Positions 29,605-31,819 of a stretch of DNA of 31,819 nucleotides are shown here, in pieces. This stretch comes from a virus. Each line of letters begins with the position of its first letter. Position 1 is the stretch's first letter. Position numbers and translations under genes: made by a program. The notes under the pieces are model-generated. The model did not search any database. It saw only the letters and a program-made list of their open reading frames with translations, and had not been told where the DNA came from. The stretch lies in IMG/VR virus record IMGVR_UViG_3300042453_000041, positions 1 to 31,819 of that record; one strand, given 5' to 3'.

Positions 29605-30891
29605 TTAAGCCTGATTGAATAGCAAAATACCAGACATTTCTGGCTGCTTATTGACCACACCATACAGGGTGTCCAAGCGATACTTGGTCTTCATGGTGTT
29701 GACATCGTACTGCTTCTGCATGACCAACTCGATACCCTGATCGGTGGAGGCACGCATCACTGCAACGCCAGCATCGGAGGGAACAGCGTAACGACCAGGC
29801 AAAATCTCCAATGCATCTTTCTGCCAGAAGCAGTTGATAGGTGCAGTAGTCGAGTTCAAACGGGTCATTGTTGCAGAGGCGTTAGGTGTCACGATGCAGT
29901 TTTGATACTGCAACTCGGCATCAGTTCCACCTTGGGCAGAGATGATTGGAGGTGTGATAACGCAAGTGGTTGAGTTTGTGATGCTTACCACACGGAAAGT
30001 CTTGGCAAAGCCAGTACCTTGCTTAGTGATGTGATGCACAGCCTCAACACCAGAGATTTCAAACGGTGTACCCACTCGCAGATCAGTTGTCGATGTGACA
30101 GTGATGGTCTGGAAGCGGTTGTCAACGTTCTGGGTCTCGCCTGTCACTGCGGTAGAAGTGGCAACTGGAACATAGTAGTTGTTGGCAGAAGCCAAGGTGG
30201 ACATGGTGGTGTTAGAACCAACACGTGCAGCCAAGCGGTTAGCGTAATCCAACTTGTAAGTTTCAAAGCCTGCAACCATACCAACGAAAGAACGCTCAAA
30301 AGCGGTGTTGGACTTAGTGCCAGCGAAACTGCGGGATGCACCACCACCAGTAGCTCCACCAGCAATGTTGCCAGCGATGCCGTTGTAGTCACGGCTTGAC
30401 AAAGCCAAGTAACGGTCAAAGGACTGTACGCCCTGCTCGTTCATAATGCTGTCGCACAAGGCCACATCATCATAATCACCAGCAGCGGTGTTCACGGTCA
30501 CAACCAAAGAACCTTGGGCTGCAGCAACATTCATAATTGAAATGTTGATGTCAGAGGCAAGTTTCTGCTTGGCAGCTTCGCCCAAACGACCTTCTTGCAA
30601 CGCATCACGCAGTTCCAAAGCATCCAGAATGAACGGCACAGACTTTTGAAAGCCGAGTGTCGCTGGTACTGCAAGCTGTGTGTAAGCTGTGAAGTTGTTG
30701 GTCTGATCCATGCCATCATACGATTGTGCGATGTAAGGCTGGGGGCGATAGATAACGTTGTTGGTGCGTTCCATCATTGAGCCATCTGTGTTGTAGATGG
30801 ACACGTTGCGGGATAAAACCAAAGCATCGTTAAAGCCTTCGAGGATGTCCTCAAACGCTACACGCTCTTCTTTTGAAAAACTATTGCTCAT
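29605..30891 (-). CDS. P22-like major capsid (coat) protein
   Basis: A 428-aa coat protein; P22 gp5 is 430 aa. Recognised by FEDILEGFNDALVLSRNVSI, VPATLGFQKSVPFILDALEL and the central insertion region, with the HK97-type shell fold expected. The C-terminal part (YDVNTMKTKYRLDTLYGVVN) is also typical. It assembles with the scaffold into the procapsid. GGAG precedes the ATG. GC content here is higher and codon use more even than in the spike genes. Confidence 0.94.
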   Translation of the reverse strand: MSNSFSKEERVAFEDILEGFNDALVLSRNVSIYNTDGSMMERTNNVIYRPQPYIAQSYDGMDQTNNFTAYTQLAVPATLGFQKSVPFILDALELRDALQEGRLGEAAKQKLASDINISIMNVAAAQGSLVVTVNTAAGDYDDVALCDSIMNEQGVQSFDRYLALSSRDYNGIAGNIAGGATGGGASRSFAGTKSNTAFERSFVGMVAGFETYKLDYANRLAARVGSNTTMSTLASANNYYVPVATSTAVTGETQNVDNRFQTITVTSTTDLRVGTPFEISGVEAVHHITKQGTGFAKTFRVVSITNSTTCVITPPIISAQGGTDAELQYQNCIVTPNASATMTRLNSTTAPINCFWQKDALEILPGRYAVPSDAGVAVMRASTDQGIELVMQKQYDVNTMKTKYRLDTLYGVVNKQPEMSGILLFNQA

Positions 30892-30908
30892 AATAAGCTC
30901 CTAATAAA

Positions 30909-31754
30909 TTATTTGGATGCTGATCGTTTCTGCGATTTGTACTGAATGACTTTGGTCATGTTGCCAGTACGAGCCGCTTCTTCTCTCAGCCGTTCAAGTG
31001 TTGAGTCAACCGCACCAGATGATCTTCCAGTTCCTGTAACGATACGCTCTGGGGCGGGTGCTTGCCTGCGATTTGTAACTTTCAAGTCTTTCTCCAGTTT
31101 TGCTACCGCAAAGGCAAACTTTACGGGGTCTTTGATTTCAGCCAACTCTTTAGCCTTTGCAGGGTTTTTGCCGAGTGCGTAAACAACGAGTGCAGGATTA
31201 TCTGCACCTTGCAGCAAAACGCCTTGCTGGGTGATAGAAAAAACTTGTTGAGCAACTTCTTCAGCATCCTCAAAGTCTTTCACTCTTAGCTCGGCTTTCG
31301 CCTTGCCATAACCATCCAACTTGGCTTGCCATGCCTTTTGCTGATTCATAACTTCAGCTTCTTGCTTGGCGTTGATCTCATCGGCCTGTCGCTTGCGCTC
31401 AAACCAACTAGTCAATGCTTCCTCGTATGCATCAGCGTCATAATCATGATCTTCTAGCTTGGGCTTATTTCCAATCACCACTGGCTTGGTCTCAGGTGGT
31501 GCGGCTTGTACCCTTGCTTGCAATTCACGATTCTGCCTTTGCAGTTCTCGGTTCGTCTTACGCAACTCTTTTACCCATTCAGGCGCAGGAGTATGTTCTT
31601 CGGGAGGTGGCGCTTCCTCACCAATGCTGACAACTACTTCCTCGGTATCTTCCGGTTCAACCTCATCAACGGGTTCGTTGACTTCGATTTCCTCTTCTAC
31701 TACCTCGACTTCATTGTCCTCAATTACTGCCTTTTGATTCATCTTTGACCCCAT
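30909..31754 (-). CDS. P22-like scaffolding protein
   Basis: A 281-aa protein; P22 gp8 is 303 aa. The N-terminal third is strongly acidic (EVVEEEIEVNEPVDEVEPED), followed by a coiled coil (LRKTNRELQRQNRELQARVQ), helical middle and a basic C-terminus (VIQYKSQKRSASK) that in P22 binds coat subunits. It directs procapsid assembly and then leaves the head. An ATG four codons later (31742), with GGGG six bases upstream, is an equally good start. The 5' part lies in the 100-bp repeat, so the circular join passes through this gene. Confidence 0.85.
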   Translation of the reverse strand: MGSKMNQKAVIEDNEVEVVEEEIEVNEPVDEVEPEDTEEVVVSIGEEAPPPEEHTPAPEWVKELRKTNRELQRQNRELQARVQAAPPETKPVVIGNKPKLEDHDYDADAYEEALTSWFERKRQADEINAKQEAEVMNQQKAWQAKLDGYGKAKAELRVKDFEDAEEVAQQVFSITQQGVLLQGADNPALVVYALGKNPAKAKELAEIKDPVKFAFAVAKLEKDLKVTNRRQAPAPERIVTGTGRSSGAVDSTLERLREEAARTGNMTKVIQYKSQKRSASK

Positions 31755-31819
31755 TCAACTCACCCACTTTAAACGGCTGGGTGGTAACCGTTGTTTTAAT
31801 TGTCGCTTGTTTTTTACTG
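31720..31819. repeat. 100-bp direct repeat, right copy (contig closure)
   Basis: Identical to positions 1-100. With this copy merged, the circle has 31,719 bp and reads portal, short gap, scaffold without interruption. See the left copy for interpretation. Confidence 0.95.

Noticed and set aside
1-31819. tRNA genes, CRISPR arrays, insertion sequences
   Set aside because: No cloverleaf with a TTC-type arm, no regular direct-repeat array and no transposase or inverted-repeat ends were seen; the gaps are too small for most of these.

Overview
The window is the complete or near-complete genome of a small P22-like tailed phage (short-tailed morphology expected). Positions 1-100 and 31720-31819 are identical, so the contig closes on itself into a circle of about 31,719 bp. 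The repeat is exactly 100 bp, which looks more like assembly overlap on a circular or circularly permuted genome than a biological terminal repeat. The host is not shown directly. Moderate GC and the style of the small replication and nin-like genes suggest a proteobacterial phage, perhaps of freshwater Burkholderiales; this is inference. No tRNA, CRISPR, insertion sequence, integrase, CI-type repressor, RNA polymerase or DNA polymerase was recognised.

There are two transcription units that diverge from about 8945-9082. The rightward early operon (9083-12224, + strand) carries small proteins of unknown role, an ERF single-strand annealing protein, a YqaJ/lambda-exonuclease-type nuclease, an SSB-like protein, a winged-helix protein and a zinc-ribbon protein. 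The leftward operon (- strand) starts with a 50-aa Cro-like repressor at 8792-8944. It then passes a strong terminator-like leader and continues through O-like and P-like replication genes, a nin-like recombination block (RusA, a PAPS-reductase-like protein with a broken frame, NinB, a TGT/DpdA-like protein, zinc proteins), a second terminator and the terminase. Portal follows, and then, across the contig ends, the other structural genes.

The virion genes follow P22 order very closely: terS, terL, portal, scaffold, coat, structural protein, gp4-like tail accessory factor, a fiber-like insert, gp10-like DNA stabilisation protein, a gp26-position protein with a predicted jelly-roll tip, a gp14-like acetyltransferase-fold protein, then gp7/gp20/gp16-position ejection proteins. 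Next come a separate P22-type head-binding protein, a fiber protein and a beta-helix tailspike. Small membrane proteins, a holin and a GH24 lysozyme end the leftward unit, convergent with the rightward operon at about 12210-12224.

Most genes are joined by 1-4 base stop/start overlaps, and this supports several genes under 60 codons (9566-9658, 13816-13965, 14453-14596, 28765-28929); the Cro-like gene rests on its HTH motif. The most interesting signals are: the leader between cro and O, an 18-bp stem ending in U8 with a short ORF through it; an 11-bp-spaced iteron array in the O-like gene; a G10 tract that splits the PAPS-reductase-like gene; the neighbouring TGT/DpdA-like gene; and near-identical 18-nt sequences at two gene starts in the nin-like block.
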